Shown here one piece after another: positions 6,400 through 15,470 of a stretch of 41,396 bases of DNA (its first letter is position 1; every line of letters begins with the position of its first letter). Under the pieces are notes generated by a model, which ran no database searches, was not told the origin of the DNA, and worked only from the letters and a program-made list of their open reading frames with translations. The translations under genes and the position numbers were made by a program. The stretch comes from JALHMQ01 sp964616395 (lineage in GTDB: Bacteria > Pseudomonadota > Gammaproteobacteria > Burkholderiales > Burkholderiaceae_F): the NCBI GenBank assembly GCA_964616395.1, contig CAZTUT010000006.1, positions 1-41,396 on the forward strand. Reading direction: 5' to 3'.

Positions 6400-7575
6400 T
6401 CACGGCAACCGGTCAAGCTCGGCCAGGATTTCTTCCGTGTGTTCGCCCAGCCGCGGCGCCGGTCGCCGCAGCGCACCCGGCGTGGCCGACAGCCGCGGAA
6501 TCACGTTGTGCATCGGCAGGCTGCCGAGGTCGTCGTCCTGCATCCGCACGATCGCCTCGCGCCCGGTCACGTACGGATGCTCGAGCAGGTCGGCCACCGA
6601 GCACACCGGCCCGACCGTGACGCCTGCCTGCTCGAACAGCGCCAGCGCCTGCGGCTGCGTGTGGCGACCGATGAACTCGCCGATGATCTCGTCGAGCGCG
6701 TCGCGGTGGCGCACGCGGGCGTCGTTGGTGGCGAACCGCGCGTCGGTCTTCAGCTCGGGCCGGCCGATGGTGTCGAAGATGCGCATCGCCATCGACTGCA
6801 TCGAGCCCGACATCGCGACGAACTGGCCGTCGGCGCAGCGGTAGACATTGCGCGGCGCGGTGTGGGTCGACTGGTTGCCGGCGCGCATCGTCGGCGTGCC
6901 GTTGATCTCGCACTTGGCAGCCTCGGAGGCGATGACCGAGAAGATCGGCTCGAACAGCGACAGGTCGATCACCTGGCCGCGGCCCTCGCGCTCGGCCACG
7001 CGCAGCGCGGTCAGCACGCCGGTGGCGCCGTAGACGCCGGCGATCATGTCGGCCAGCGCCAGCGGCGGCAGCACCGGCGGCCGGTCGGCAAAGCCGTTCA
7101 GGTAGGCAAAGCCGCTCATTGCCTCGACCAGCGTGCCGAAGCCGGGCTTGTGCCGGTACGGCCCGCTCTGCCCCCAGCCGGACACGCGCGCGATCACCAG
7201 CGCCGGGTTGATGGCCAGCAGCGCGTCGGGACCGAAGCCCATCTTCTCGAGCCCGCCGGGCACGAAGTTCTCGACCAGCACCTGCGCGTGGCGCAGCAGC
7301 TTCAGAAAGTGGGCGCGGCCAGCATCGTCCTTCAGGTCGAGCACCAGCGAGCGCTTGTTGCGGCCGTACACCTTCCAGTAGATCTCGTGGCCCTGCTCGC
7401 GCCAGTGGCGCAGGTCGTCGCCGCCGTCGGCACGCTCGATCTTGATGACATCCGCGCCAAAGTCGCCGAGCACCGCGGTCAGCATGTTGCCGGCCACCAG
7501 CCGCGACAGGTCGAGCACGCGCACGCCCTCCAGCGGGCCGCGGGCCTCCGGGGTGTAGGGGCGCGTCTGGCTCAT
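6400..7575 (-). CDS. CaiB/BaiF family (class III) CoA-transferase
   Basis: The 391-residue protein has the class III CoA-transferase signature. LEGVRVLDLSRLVAGNMLTAVLGDFGADVIKIE forms the N-terminal Rossmann half. NKRSLVLDLK, VENFVPGGLEKMG and GPYRHKPGFGTLVEAMSG follow. The catalytic Asp is D176 in LALADMIAGVYGATG. Class III enzymes move CoA between carboxylic acids through an aspartyl-CoA thioester. Its ATG overlaps the stop of the upstream hydrolase gene (ATGA at 7572-7575), so the pair forms an operon. Substrates are unknown; one partner could be the acid released or modified by the hydrolase. Confidence 0.92.
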   Translation of the reverse strand: MSQTRPYTPEARGPLEGVRVLDLSRLVAGNMLTAVLGDFGADVIKIERADGGDDLRHWREQGHEIYWKVYGRNKRSLVLDLKDDAGRAHFLKLLRHAQVLVENFVPGGLEKMGFGPDALLAINPALVIARVSGWGQSGPYRHKPGFGTLVEAMSGFAYLNGFADRPPVLPPLALADMIAGVYGATGVLTALRVAEREGRGQVIDLSLFEPIFSVIASEAAKCEINGTPTMRAGNQSTHTAPRNVYRCADGQFVAMSGSMQSMAMRIFDTIGRPELKTDARFATNDARVRHRDALDEIIGEFIGRHTQPQALALFEQAGVTVGPVCSVADLLEHPYVTGREAIVRMQDDDLGSLPMHNVIPRLSATPGALRRPAPRLGEHTEEILAELDRLP

Positions 7576-8450
7576 CGCGGGCTCCGGTTGGCGGAAGCGG
7601 TTGTGCGCGCGGCGGCAGCGTCCGCGCCGTGCGCCTGCATCAGCATGCGCGTGGCCTCGATCACCGCCTGCGGCTGGTCGCGCTGCGGCGCGTGGCCGCA
7701 GGCCGGCAGCGCGAGGATGCGCGCATGCGCGACCTGGCGGCCGATGCCGTGAATCTGCTCAAGCGTGCCGTACTCGTCGTCGACGCCCTGCAGCGCCAGC
7801 AGCGGACAGCGGATCGCCGACAGCTCGGCCTCGATCGACCAGTCGCGAAAGGCTGGATCGAGCCAGGCATCGCACCAGCCCCAGAAGGCCGAGGCCGGAT
7901 CGTCGTGGACGCGCGCCAGTTGCTCGCGCAGGCGACCGCTCGTCCACGCCTCGCGCGCCCGTACGATGCCGGCAAGTCCCACTGCCTCGACGCTGTAGTG
8001 CGGCGCCATCACGACTGCGCCGGCGACCGCCTCGGGAAAGCGCGCTGCGTACAGCAGCGCGATGCTGCCGCCATCGCTGTGGCCGAACAGCCAGGGCGGC
8101 TCGGCACGCGCGTCGATGCCGAGCGCGGCCAGCAACGCGGGCAGCACCGCGTGCGCCTGCTGATGCAGATAGTCGCGGCCCCAGCGTTCGGCGGCGGCGC
8201 GCGGGGTCGAGCGGCCATAGCCGGGCCGCGAGTACACGAGTCCGCGCGCCTGCACCGCATCGCACAGCCGGCGCGGAAAGTCGCGCCACTGCGCGACCGA
8301 CCCCAGCCCCTCGTGCAGGAACACGATCAGCGGCCGGTCCGTGCGCTCGGCGCCAATCCGCGCGAACTCGATGCGCAGCGGTACCCCCGCGTGCTCGATC
8401 GACACGAACTCGCTTGCGCCTTGCGTGACTGTGTCGGCTGCTGCCTGCAT
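7572..8450 (-). CDS. Alpha/beta-fold hydrolase
   Basis: The protein has 292 residues from the ATG at 8450. The oxyanion segment FLHEGLGSVAQW, nucleophile elbow GHSDGG (Ser125), acid near D224/D225 (GVDDEYGT) and His253 (CGHAPQRDQP) make a complete catalytic triad. The HEGLGS type of oxyanion loop is common in hydrolases acting on esters or C-C bonds of small acids, but no substrate follows from this. It is the first gene of a two-gene operon with the CaiB-type CoA-transferase, overlapping it by 4 bases. Upstream, 191 bases separate it from divergent azlC; I see no clear promoter there. Confidence 0.88.
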   Translation of the reverse strand: MQAAADTVTQGASEFVSIEHAGVPLRIEFARIGAERTDRPLIVFLHEGLGSVAQWRDFPRRLCDAVQARGLVYSRPGYGRSTPRAAAERWGRDYLHQQAHAVLPALLAALGIDARAEPPWLFGHSDGGSIALLYAARFPEAVAGAVVMAPHYSVEAVGLAGIVRAREAWTSGRLREQLARVHDDPASAFWGWCDAWLDPAFRDWSIEAELSAIRCPLLALQGVDDEYGTLEQIHGIGRQVAHARILALPACGHAPQRDQPQAVIEATRMLMQAHGADAAAARTTASANRSPR

Positions 8451-8641
8451 CGTGCGATTGTCGCAAACGCGACGCGACGCGGCTCGCCGGGCCCTGCGGA
8501 CAACGCGGCCGGACCGGGGTCGGGTCACGCGGCGTCGCCATCACGGGCATCATTCGCCCTCGCCTGCCGCTGCGCGGCGCCGCATGCCCGCTGCTTGCAA
8601 CGCGCACCCGGCGGCTCGCGATCCCGCAGCCACCTCACCCC

Positions 8642-9352
8642 ATGCCGCCCGCCATCGACCCCGACCCGCCGCGAGGCCGCCTGTCCACGCTGGCGCTGAC
8701 CGCGCCGGTGGCGATGGGCTACGTGCCGCTGGGCGCGGTGTTCGGCTTCCTGTTCGTGCAGGCCGGCGCGCCGTGGTGGCTGGCGCTGCTGTCGAGCCTG
8801 CTGGTGTACGCCGGCGCCGCGCAGTACATGATGATTCCGATGCTCGTGGGCGGCGTGCCGGTCGGCACCGTCGCGCTGGCGACCTTCGTCGTCAACCTCC
8901 GCCATGCGTTCTACGGGCTGTCGCTGCTGGAGCGCTTCCCGCGCCGCGGGCCGCTGCGCTGGCTGATGATCTTCCAGCTGACCGACGAGACCTACTCGGT
9001 GCTGACCACGCTGCCGGCCGGCACGCCGCCGGCGCAGATGGCGTGGCTGAGCGCGCTCAACCAGGCGTGGTGGGTGGGCGGCACCGCGCTTGGCGCGCTG
9101 GTGGGCGCGCAGATGCGCTTTCCGCTGGCGGGGCTGGACTTCGTGCTGGCCGCGCTGTTCGCGGTGCTGGTGGTCGAGCAGTGGCGCAGCCGCGGCGACA
9201 GCCGGCCGCTGTGGATCGCGCTGGCCGCCTACGCGCTGGCTTCGGCGCTGGCCCCGGCGCATGCGCTGGCGATCGCCATCGCGCTGTGCCTGCTGGCCGG
9301 GCTGCTGGTCGAACGCGGGCCGGTATCGCCACCGGCGGAGCCGCGGCCATGA
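8642..9352 (+). CDS. azlC: AzlC family branched-chain amino acid exporter, large subunit
   Basis: This 236-residue membrane protein has the AzlC signature: APVAMGYVPLGAVFGFLFVQAG, then SLLVYAGAAQYMMIPML and VNLRHAFYGLSLLERF, followed by several further hydrophobic segments. AzlC and AzlD together export branched-chain amino acids or their analogues across the inner membrane. The azlD start overlaps its stop by 4 bases (ATGA, 9349-9352). No good ribosome-binding site precedes the ATG at 8642, so the start could lie a few codons downstream. Confidence 0.93.
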   Translation: MPPAIDPDPPRGRLSTLALTAPVAMGYVPLGAVFGFLFVQAGAPWWLALLSSLLVYAGAAQYMMIPMLVGGVPVGTVALATFVVNLRHAFYGLSLLERFPRRGPLRWLMIFQLTDETYSVLTTLPAGTPPAQMAWLSALNQAWWVGGTALGALVGAQMRFPLAGLDFVLAALFAVLVVEQWRSRGDSRPLWIALAAYALASALAPAHALAIAIALCLLAGLLVERGPVSPPAEPRP

Positions 9353-9678
9353 TCGACGCGCAGCACGCGGTGCTGGCGCTGCTGGCAGGCGGCGCGGTCA
9401 CCTTCGCGCTGCGCGCGCTGCCGTTCGTGGCCGCGCAGTGGCTGGCGCGTCAGCCGATCGTGCAGCGGCTCGGCCGCTTCCTGCCGCTGGCGATCATGAC
9501 GCTGCTGCTCGCGCATTCCGTGGCTGGCTCGGCGCGCGACCACGCGCGCGGCCCGTGGGCCGAACTGATCGCGGTGGCACTGGTGATGCTGCTGCAGTGG
9601 CGCGTCCGTAATCCGCTGCTGAGCATCGGCGCGGGCACCGCCGCTTATCTGCTGCTGCGGCACGGGCTGGGCGGCTAG
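9349..9678 (+). CDS. azlD: AzlD family branched-chain amino acid exporter, small subunit
   Basis: The 109-residue protein has the AzlD pattern: VTFALRALPFVAAQWLARQPIVQRLGRFLPLAIMTLLLAHSV near the N-terminus, then two further transmembrane stretches ending GTAAYLLLRHGLGG. Four hydrophobic segments are expected. It acts with AzlC as a two-component exporter and overlaps azlC by ATGA. The gene ends only 10 bases before the convergent dioxygenase gene. Confidence 0.92.
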   Translation: MIDAQHAVLALLAGGAVTFALRALPFVAAQWLARQPIVQRLGRFLPLAIMTLLLAHSVAGSARDHARGPWAELIAVALVMLLQWRVRNPLLSIGAGTAAYLLLRHGLGG

Positions 9679-9688
9679 GCGCCGCCGT

Positions 9689-10594
9689 TCACATCATCGA
9701 GCCGCCGGCGTTTTCCTGCTGCTGCAACGCGAAGATCGACGTGTAGCCGCCGGACCAGTCGGGCGGCAGCAGACAGGGCCGCGGATCGTGATGGGCAAAG
9801 CGCGCGCGCTGGCCGCGCACGATCGTCTGGTCGTGCCGCGGCTTGATCGGGTTGACCGTATACGGCAGCGCATCGGCCGAGGTCAGCGTGTTCAGCAGCA
9901 GCGGCCGACCGAGATCAGATTCGTTCTTCGCCGAGTAGTGCAGCGTGCGGCAGTTATGGATGGTGAGCGAGCCGGCGGGCCCCGGCATGAAGACAGCCTT
10001 GCCAAGGTCCAGCCGAGCGCAATCCTCGGCACTCAGGCAGCCGGTCCAGCGGCCCTGCGCGTCGTATTGCGACAGCATCGGTTCGATGTTGTGGCTACCC
10101 GGCAGCACCGCAAGCGGGCCCTGGTCCATGCCACAGTCGTACAGGTAGGTGCCTACCGTGAGAGGCGAATAGTTGGTGTGCGGCCAGAAGCTGATGTCGT
10201 AGTGCCACTTGACCTCTTCACCGCCGCGGGCCCACTTGAAATTGAGCTTGGAGTGATGGAACTTGACGTCGGGGCCGACCAGGTCGGCGACGATGTCGGG
10301 CATCACCGACTCCACGCAGTAGGCCCAGTAGGCCGGGTGCTGCTCGACCGGATTGGAGACGCGCCGCAGCCGTGGCGCGTCGGGCCGGTGATCGGGCTCG
10401 AGATCGAAAATCGTGTCGGACCGCGCGACCTTCCGCGATCGCTCGACCATCTCATCGGTGGCGGCGCGCAGCCGCGCCAGCCACTGCTCATCGATGGCGC
10501 GTTCAAGCAGCAGATAGCCCTGCTCGAAGTAGAACTCGCGCTGACGCTGCGTCAGCACCTTGGGGGGAATCGACAAGATCTGTTCGGGCGTCAT
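9689..10594 (-). CDS. Phytanoyl-CoA dioxygenase family Fe(II)/2-oxoglutarate oxygenase (A)
   Basis: With the ATG at 10594 the protein has 301 residues. The non-haem iron facial triad is visible: H131 and D133 in VKWHYDISFWPH, and a distal His in SLTIHNCRTLHYSA (H213 or H219). R230 is a candidate 2-oxoglutarate carboxylate ligand. The HxD form means hydroxylase or demethylase chemistry, not a halogenase. It is the last gene of the dctPQM-FAD oxidoreductase operon. An earlier in-frame ATG at 10624 overlaps the upstream stop (TGATG) and may be used by coupling, but GGAG lies 10 bases before the chosen ATG. The substrate is probably the TRAP-imported acid or its oxidised derivative (inference). 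Confidence 0.85.
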   Translation of the reverse strand: MTPEQILSIPPKVLTQRQREFYFEQGYLLLERAIDEQWLARLRAATDEMVERSRKVARSDTIFDLEPDHRPDAPRLRRVSNPVEQHPAYWAYCVESVMPDIVADLVGPDVKFHHSKLNFKWARGGEEVKWHYDISFWPHTNYSPLTVGTYLYDCGMDQGPLAVLPGSHNIEPMLSQYDAQGRWTGCLSAEDCARLDLGKAVFMPGPAGSLTIHNCRTLHYSAKNESDLGRPLLLNTLTSADALPYTVNPIKPRHDQTIVRGQRARFAHHDPRPCLLPPDWSGGYTSIFALQQQENAGGSMM

Positions 10595-10623
10595 CGGCAG
10601 TTCGCTCCGGGTCAATGAGACCA

Positions 10624-12459
10624 TCAGGGAAAAAGTTGCGCCGCCTGGCCGCGGGTGAGCGGCAACGGCTGGCGCGCGCCGCCGCCAAACAGCGCGGCAT
10701 CGGCGGGGCTGAGCGGCTGGTCGGGATCGAAGCGCAGGTCGGCGGCAAACTGCTGCGGCGCGCGCATGTACATCTGCTGCGCGCCGGCAAAGCGCGGATC
10801 GTCGACCCCGACATCGATCAACCAGGCTAGCGGCACGCCCTCGGCAAGCAGCCGGCGCTGGAAACCGGCGAGCAGACCGCGGTTCTGCCACACGCCGGCC
10901 GGCGTCACGCCACGCTCAAGCGCGAATGCCGCGACCGCGCCCGCCGCTTCACCGACATTCCACTCGACCGGATGCAGCCGGTAGCAGCCGTTGGTGATGT
11001 GCGTGCTACCGAGGTTCTTGCCGCCCGCCAGCAGATTGGCGAGCCGTACCGGAATCAGCGCGCCCAGCGGAATCTGGAACGGCCGGGTGCGGCACGATGC
11101 GCCGACATCGTCGGGGCCGCTACGGTGAATATCGATTGGATACCAGCCAACGCCGACCGAGTCGGCGAAGTGCGCGGCGCGCAGTCCCGGCTGGTGATGC
11201 GCGGAGACTTCCTGCTCGACGATCGTCTTCAGCGCGCAGATGCGGCGCGACTCGCGGATGTACGGGTGCTTGGACAGACCATCGGCGGTGTCCATCACAT
11301 CGGGGCGCAGGCGGATCTCGGGCGCGCCGAGCCGTGCCGCGGTGGCCGGCGCCTCGGTCTGCAGCCAGTGAAGGAAGCCCAGGCTGACACGCTTGGCCTC
11401 CTGCAACGCGCGCGCGACCTCGACCTCGCTGCCGTCGAGCAGGCTGCGGTCACGGTAATCGTTGCCAGGCCAGTTGAACATGGTGACGTCATGCATGACC
11501 CCCGTAGCGAAGCTGCTGCGGTCGAGCAGGCGCCGGTAGGTCCACAGGCCGCCCTTGGTGCCGGGCATCGTGTCGTACAGCCGATAGTCGAGCCAGCCGC
11601 TGGTCTCGCCGTAGATCTCGCCCCCATGCACCTCGATGCGCAGGCTGAACGGCTGCGTTTCGCGGTCGTGCACATAGCGATCGGGCTGCGCGACGAGATG
11701 CTTTTCGCCCTCCGGCCGCCGCTCGCACGCAAACGTGTACGTGAAGCTCTGCACGCAGTGGCGCTTGGGCTCGACCGGCTGCGCCTGCGGCTCGCCGGTC
11801 TGAGCGACCGTCTCGGCGCCGACCACGTGCTCCGCGCCAGTCAGCGGCAGCAGGTCACCAAGCTCGGTCGCATCGATGACCATCGACGCAGCGATCGTAT
11901 GCAGGCGGCGGTCGTCGAGCCCCATCACCGTCACGCGCTCGATGCGGTCTGCAGCGACCTCTGCGGCCACCGGCTTGCTGCGATACAGGATCGTCAGGCG
12001 GTCGGCATGCGGCTCCAGCATCTGCGCCAGCACCTGCGCGGCAACACGCGGCTCGAAGGCGAGGCGCGAGACCCAGCAATTGCCGGGGTTGAAGTCGGGC
12101 TGGCGCCCCGCCTCGCCCGCGGTGGCACGGTAGTGGTCGCGCAGCCTGCGGCGCAGGTCGTAGTAGCGGGCGGTTCCGCCAAAGGCCTCGATGTGGTCGT
12201 GCTCGTCGAGCGCAGAGACGCCCTGCGAGGTGAACTGCCCGCCGAGCCAGTCGGTTTCCTCGGTCAGGACCACGCGGCAGCCGGCGCGCAACGCGGCGAG
12301 CGCCGCTGCCGTTCCGCCGCTGCCGCCGCCAACAACCAGCACATCGCAGGAGACCTGCGCAGCGCCATCCAGCGGACCGACGTCGATGACCGCGCGCGCC
12401 GGATCGCCGTCGACCGGCACGCGCATCACATCGACGACCCGGTTCAGCGCGCGCAGCAC
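10624..12459 (-). CDS. FAD-dependent oxidoreductase (FAD_oxidored family)
   Basis: This 611-residue protein has the FAD Rossmann motif VLVVGGGSGGTAAALAALRAG (GGGSGG at 44-49), followed by LTEETDWLGGQFTSQGVSALDEH. That second segment is typical of the FAD_oxidored family, related to succinate dehydrogenase flavoproteins. A second FAD segment near the C-terminus reads LLAGGKNLGSTHITNGCYRLHPVEWNVGEAAG. Members oxidise varied small molecules and are often found in catabolic operons. The start is GTG at 12457-12459, close behind the dctM stop (10-base gap). An ATG at 12426 is an alternative that costs 11 residues. The downstream dioxygenase gene is coupled through TGATG at 10622-10626. Confidence 0.85.
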   Translation of the reverse strand: MLRALNRVVDVMRVPVDGDPARAVIDVGPLDGAAQVSCDVLVVGGGSGGTAAALAALRAGCRVVLTEETDWLGGQFTSQGVSALDEHDHIEAFGGTARYYDLRRRLRDHYRATAGEAGRQPDFNPGNCWVSRLAFEPRVAAQVLAQMLEPHADRLTILYRSKPVAAEVAADRIERVTVMGLDDRRLHTIAASMVIDATELGDLLPLTGAEHVVGAETVAQTGEPQAQPVEPKRHCVQSFTYTFACERRPEGEKHLVAQPDRYVHDRETQPFSLRIEVHGGEIYGETSGWLDYRLYDTMPGTKGGLWTYRRLLDRSSFATGVMHDVTMFNWPGNDYRDRSLLDGSEVEVARALQEAKRVSLGFLHWLQTEAPATAARLGAPEIRLRPDVMDTADGLSKHPYIRESRRICALKTIVEQEVSAHHQPGLRAAHFADSVGVGWYPIDIHRSGPDDVGASCRTRPFQIPLGALIPVRLANLLAGGKNLGSTHITNGCYRLHPVEWNVGEAAGAVAAFALERGVTPAGVWQNRGLLAGFQRRLLAEGVPLAWLIDVGVDDPRFAGAQQMYMRAPQQFAADLRFDPDQPLSPADAALFGGGARQPLPLTRGQAAQLFP

Positions 12460-12469
12460 GACCGTCGAC

Positions 12470-13786
12470 TCAGTTGGACATCGTGCCCGGCAGCCAGAGC
12501 GCGATCTGCGGGAAGGCGATCACCAGACCGAGGGCGACGAACTGGATACCCAGATAGGGCCAGATCGAATTGAAGATCTGTCCGATCGTGATGCCGGGTG
12601 GCGTCACGCCCTTCAGATAGAAGGCGGCGGGCCCGAACGGCGGCGAGATGTACGAGATCTGCATGTTCATGCAGAACAGCACGCCCATCCACACCGGGTC
12701 GAAGCCGAGCTTGACGATGACCGGAACGAAGATCGGTGCGGTCAGCAGCAGGATGCCGATCCAGTCGATGAAGCAGCCCAGCACGATCCAGACGATGTTG
12801 ATCAGGATGACAACGGCGATCGGATCCAGCGGCAGCGCGGTCATCACATCCTGAATCAGCTTGGTGCCGCCGGCCAGTGTGTAAACACCGATCAGCGCCG
12901 ACGAGCCGAAGAACAGCCAGTACAGCATGATCGTGACCTTGGCGGTGTCTTGCGCCGCCAGCCGCAGCTTGTCCCATGAGAACTTGCCGTTGAGCCACAT
13001 CGCCGCCACCGCGCCGAGCACGCCCACACCCGCAGCCTCCGTCGGCGTGGCCCATCCCGCGTACAGCGAACCGAGCACGGTCAGCGCCACCAGCGCCGGC
13101 AGCACGAGCTCGCGCATCATCGACAGCCGCTCGGGCCAGGTCATCGCCAGTTCCTCGGCGGTCGCCGGCGGCGCCTCGTGCGGATTGCGCCAAGCGCGGA
13201 CCATGATGTAGGCGATGTACATGCCAGCCAGCATCAGCCCCGGAACGACACCCGCGGTGTACAACTCGCCGATCGATACGCCGGCGGTCAGGCCGTACAT
13301 GATGAAGACGACGCTCGGCGGAATCAGCGTGGCCAGGCCGCCACCGGCGCAGATGCAGCCGAGCGCCAGGTCCTTGCTGTAGCCGCGCGCGAGCATGGCC
13401 GGCAGCGCCACCACACCCATCGTGACGATCTCGGCACCGATCACGCCGACCATTGTCGCCATCAGCGCGCACGAGATGATCACCGCCACTGCGAGACCAC
13501 CGCGCAGCCGTCCGGCCATCACATGCGCCGACCGGAAGATCGCCTCGGCGATGCCGGCGCGCTCCAGCACGCAGGCCATGAACACGAACAGGGGCACCGA
13601 CACCAGCACGTAGTTGCCCATCAGCGTGAACACGCGGCTGACCACGAGGTTCAGCCCGGGCAGACCGAACAGCCCCAGCGCGAACACCACTGCCACGGCG
13701 CCCGTGGCAAAGGCCAGCGGCAGGCCGGCCAGCAGCACCGCCGCGAACACGACGACGAACAGAATGCTCAGCAGCTCGATACTCAT
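12470..13786 (-). CDS. dctM: TRAP transporter large permease, DctM type
   Basis: The 438-residue, highly hydrophobic protein carries DctM family landmarks: GLPLAFATGAVAVVFAL, SVPLFVFMACVLERAGIAEAIF, GAEIVTMGVVALPAMLARGYSKDLALGCICAGGGLATLIPPSVVFIMYG and NMQISYISPPFGPAAFYLKGV. About twelve transmembrane segments are expected. DctM carries the substrate through the inner membrane, driven by a sodium or proton gradient. The ATG at 13786 overlaps the dctQ stop by 4 bases. A longer open frame upstream lies inside dctQ and was rejected. Confidence 0.95.
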   Translation of the reverse strand: MSIELLSILFVVVFAAVLLAGLPLAFATGAVAVVFALGLFGLPGLNLVVSRVFTLMGNYVLVSVPLFVFMACVLERAGIAEAIFRSAHVMAGRLRGGLAVAVIISCALMATMVGVIGAEIVTMGVVALPAMLARGYSKDLALGCICAGGGLATLIPPSVVFIMYGLTAGVSIGELYTAGVVPGLMLAGMYIAYIMVRAWRNPHEAPPATAEELAMTWPERLSMMRELVLPALVALTVLGSLYAGWATPTEAAGVGVLGAVAAMWLNGKFSWDKLRLAAQDTAKVTIMLYWLFFGSSALIGVYTLAGGTKLIQDVMTALPLDPIAVVILINIVWIVLGCFIDWIGILLLTAPIFVPVIVKLGFDPVWMGVLFCMNMQISYISPPFGPAAFYLKGVTPPGITIGQIFNSIWPYLGIQFVALGLVIAFPQIALWLPGTMSN

Positions 13787-14352
13787 GACGCCTTGCTTTC
13801 CGGACGCGCGATGCCGACATCGCGCAGCAGATTGGCAACGCCCTGCAGCAACAGCAGCAGCGCCGCCAGCGGGATCGCGAGCTTGACCGGCCAGATCGGC
13901 GGATTCCACGGCGTACCCGTGCCCTCGCCCTGCTGGAACGACATCCAGCCCATCTTGGCGCCGACCCAGAACAGCGCGCCGATGTAGAGCACGAAAAACA
14001 GGAACGTGATGCAGTCGAGCACGATTCGCGTGCGCGGGCTGAGCCGCTCGTAGATCAGATCGATGCGGACATGGCGCCGATGCGCCATCGCGTACCCGCC
14101 GCCCAGCAGATAGGCGACCGCCGAGACGTAGATCGTGGTCTCGTTGCTCCAGATCGTGGCCTGGCCCAGCGCCGAGCGCGCCACGACCTCGATCAGCACC
14201 GCCAACACGACGATGAAGATCGACAGCGCCCAGAAACGGCCGACTGCACAGTTGAGGCGGTCGATCGCGTCGCAGAAGCGGTCGGCAGCACCTGCGGGTG
14301 CTGGCGGCAGCGGCGTCGCCGCCGCCGCGCCCGCGCCTGCCGCGTCGGTCAA
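13783..14352 (-). CDS. dctQ: TRAP transporter small permease, DctQ type
   Basis: This protein has 189 residues and four predicted membrane helices: FWALSIFIVVLAVLIEVVARS, the NETTIYVSAVAYLLGGGYAMAHRRHVRIDLIY segment typical of DctQ, FLFFVLYIGALFWVGAKMGW and KLAIPLAALLLLLQGVANLL. The first ~25 residues are Ala/Pro-rich. The start is a TTG at 14350-14352 that overlaps the dctP stop (TTGA), so translation is probably coupled. A later start is possible. DctQ is the small membrane partner of DctM. Confidence 0.92.
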   Translation of the reverse strand: MTDAAGAGAAAATPLPPAPAGAADRFCDAIDRLNCAVGRFWALSIFIVVLAVLIEVVARSALGQATIWSNETTIYVSAVAYLLGGGYAMAHRRHVRIDLIYERLSPRTRIVLDCITFLFFVLYIGALFWVGAKMGWMSFQQGEGTGTPWNPPIWPVKLAIPLAALLLLLQGVANLLRDVGIARPESKAS

Positions 14353-15386
14353 GCGACCACCTTCAGTTCACGCAGCCACGCCAGCTGCGAGTCGTAGGCG
14401 GCCTTGGCCAGCGGCGTCTTGCGCGACCACTCTTCCCACGTGCGCTGCGCCAGCGGCCGGATGCGGTTCATCTCGGCCTCGCTCCAGGTCGTCGCCGTGA
14501 TGCCCTTGGCCGCCAGTTCCCGGACCACCCGCGCATCGTCCACCGCGATGCGCTGGACCTGATCCCAGCACCACTCGCGCACCGCGGTCGACAGCAGCGC
14601 CTTGAGATCGTCGGGCAGGCGCTTCCACGCATCCTGGTTGACCGTGAACTCCTGCACCGGCATCGAGTGGAAGAGCTTGGTCGGAAACCGCGCGATCGCC
14701 GAGAAGCCCATGCGCTCGTTCATCGACACCGTGGCCCAGTCGGCGGCATCGACGACGCCCTTGTCGAGCGCGGAGAACACTTCGCCGCCGGGCAGCACGA
14801 CGATCGAGGCGCCAAGCTTGGTCAGGATTTCCGCAGTCATGCCCTGCGGGGAACGGAACTTCACGCCCTTGAAGTCTTCCATCCGGTTGATCGCCCGCTT
14901 CGAGACGATCGACTCGACGCCCCACCAGCCGACGCCTACGACGTGGGCGTTGTACCGGGCGTAGGCCTCGCGCAACATCTGCAGGCCACCGCGGTGATAG
15001 AACCAGGCCTCTGCCTGCCACGGGTGCTCATAGCCGAACACGAAGTCGCTGATCACCGCCAGGCCGGCATCCTTGCCGGTCCAGTAACCGGGCCACGAGG
15101 ATTGCGCCTGCAGCACACCCGCCGACACGGCGTCGAGCGTCTCGAAGGCACCGGTGACCGCGCCTGCCGCGAACGGCTGGATCACCAGGCGGCCGTTGGA
15201 CGAGACCTTGAGTCGTTCGCAGAAGTCGATGAAGCTGCGGTGCGATAGTTCCGCCGCGCTCCAGAGCGTCTGCGCGCGCCAGGTCGTGACCTGCTGCGCG
15301 GATGCGACGGCGGGGGCTGCCAGCGCCGCTGCGCCCACTCCGCTGGCAACCGATGCATGGACGAACTTCCTCCTCGACAACACCAT
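14349..15386 (-). CDS. dctP: TRAP transporter substrate-binding protein, DctP type, with Tat-like signal
   Basis: The 345-residue periplasmic receptor has DctP landmarks: GRLVIQPFAAGAVTGAFETLDAVSAGVLQAQSSWPGYW, FKGVKFRSPQGMTAEILTKLGASIVVLPGGEVFSALDKGVVDAADW and KLFHSMPVQEFTVN. The N-terminus MVLSRRKFVHASVASG followed by an Ala-rich core and ASAQ looks like a twin-arginine signal. This implies export in folded form, as known for some TRAP receptors. The Arg of FRSPQG fits the conserved carboxylate-binding Arg of DctP proteins, so an organic acid ligand is likely. GAGGAG lies about 8 bases before the ATG at 15386. It is the first gene of the operon. Confidence 0.93.
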   Translation of the reverse strand: MVLSRRKFVHASVASGVGAAALAAPAVASAQQVTTWRAQTLWSAAELSHRSFIDFCERLKVSSNGRLVIQPFAAGAVTGAFETLDAVSAGVLQAQSSWPGYWTGKDAGLAVISDFVFGYEHPWQAEAWFYHRGGLQMLREAYARYNAHVVGVGWWGVESIVSKRAINRMEDFKGVKFRSPQGMTAEILTKLGASIVVLPGGEVFSALDKGVVDAADWATVSMNERMGFSAIARFPTKLFHSMPVQEFTVNQDAWKRLPDDLKALLSTAVREWCWDQVQRIAVDDARVVRELAAKGITATTWSEAEMNRIRPLAQRTWEEWSRKTPLAKAAYDSQLAWLRELKVVA

Positions 15387-15470
15387 GGCACGTCTCCTCG
15401 GGTTTTGACCGGTCGCCGCAAACCGCCGGCAGGACGCCGACGGCATGGTGCCGAATCATGTCTTTGATGT

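Noticed and set aside
10972..12573. 533-codon plus-strand open frame opposite the FAD oxidoreductase
   Set aside because: It is an antisense shadow without motifs; the minus-strand protein has intact FAD-binding motifs.
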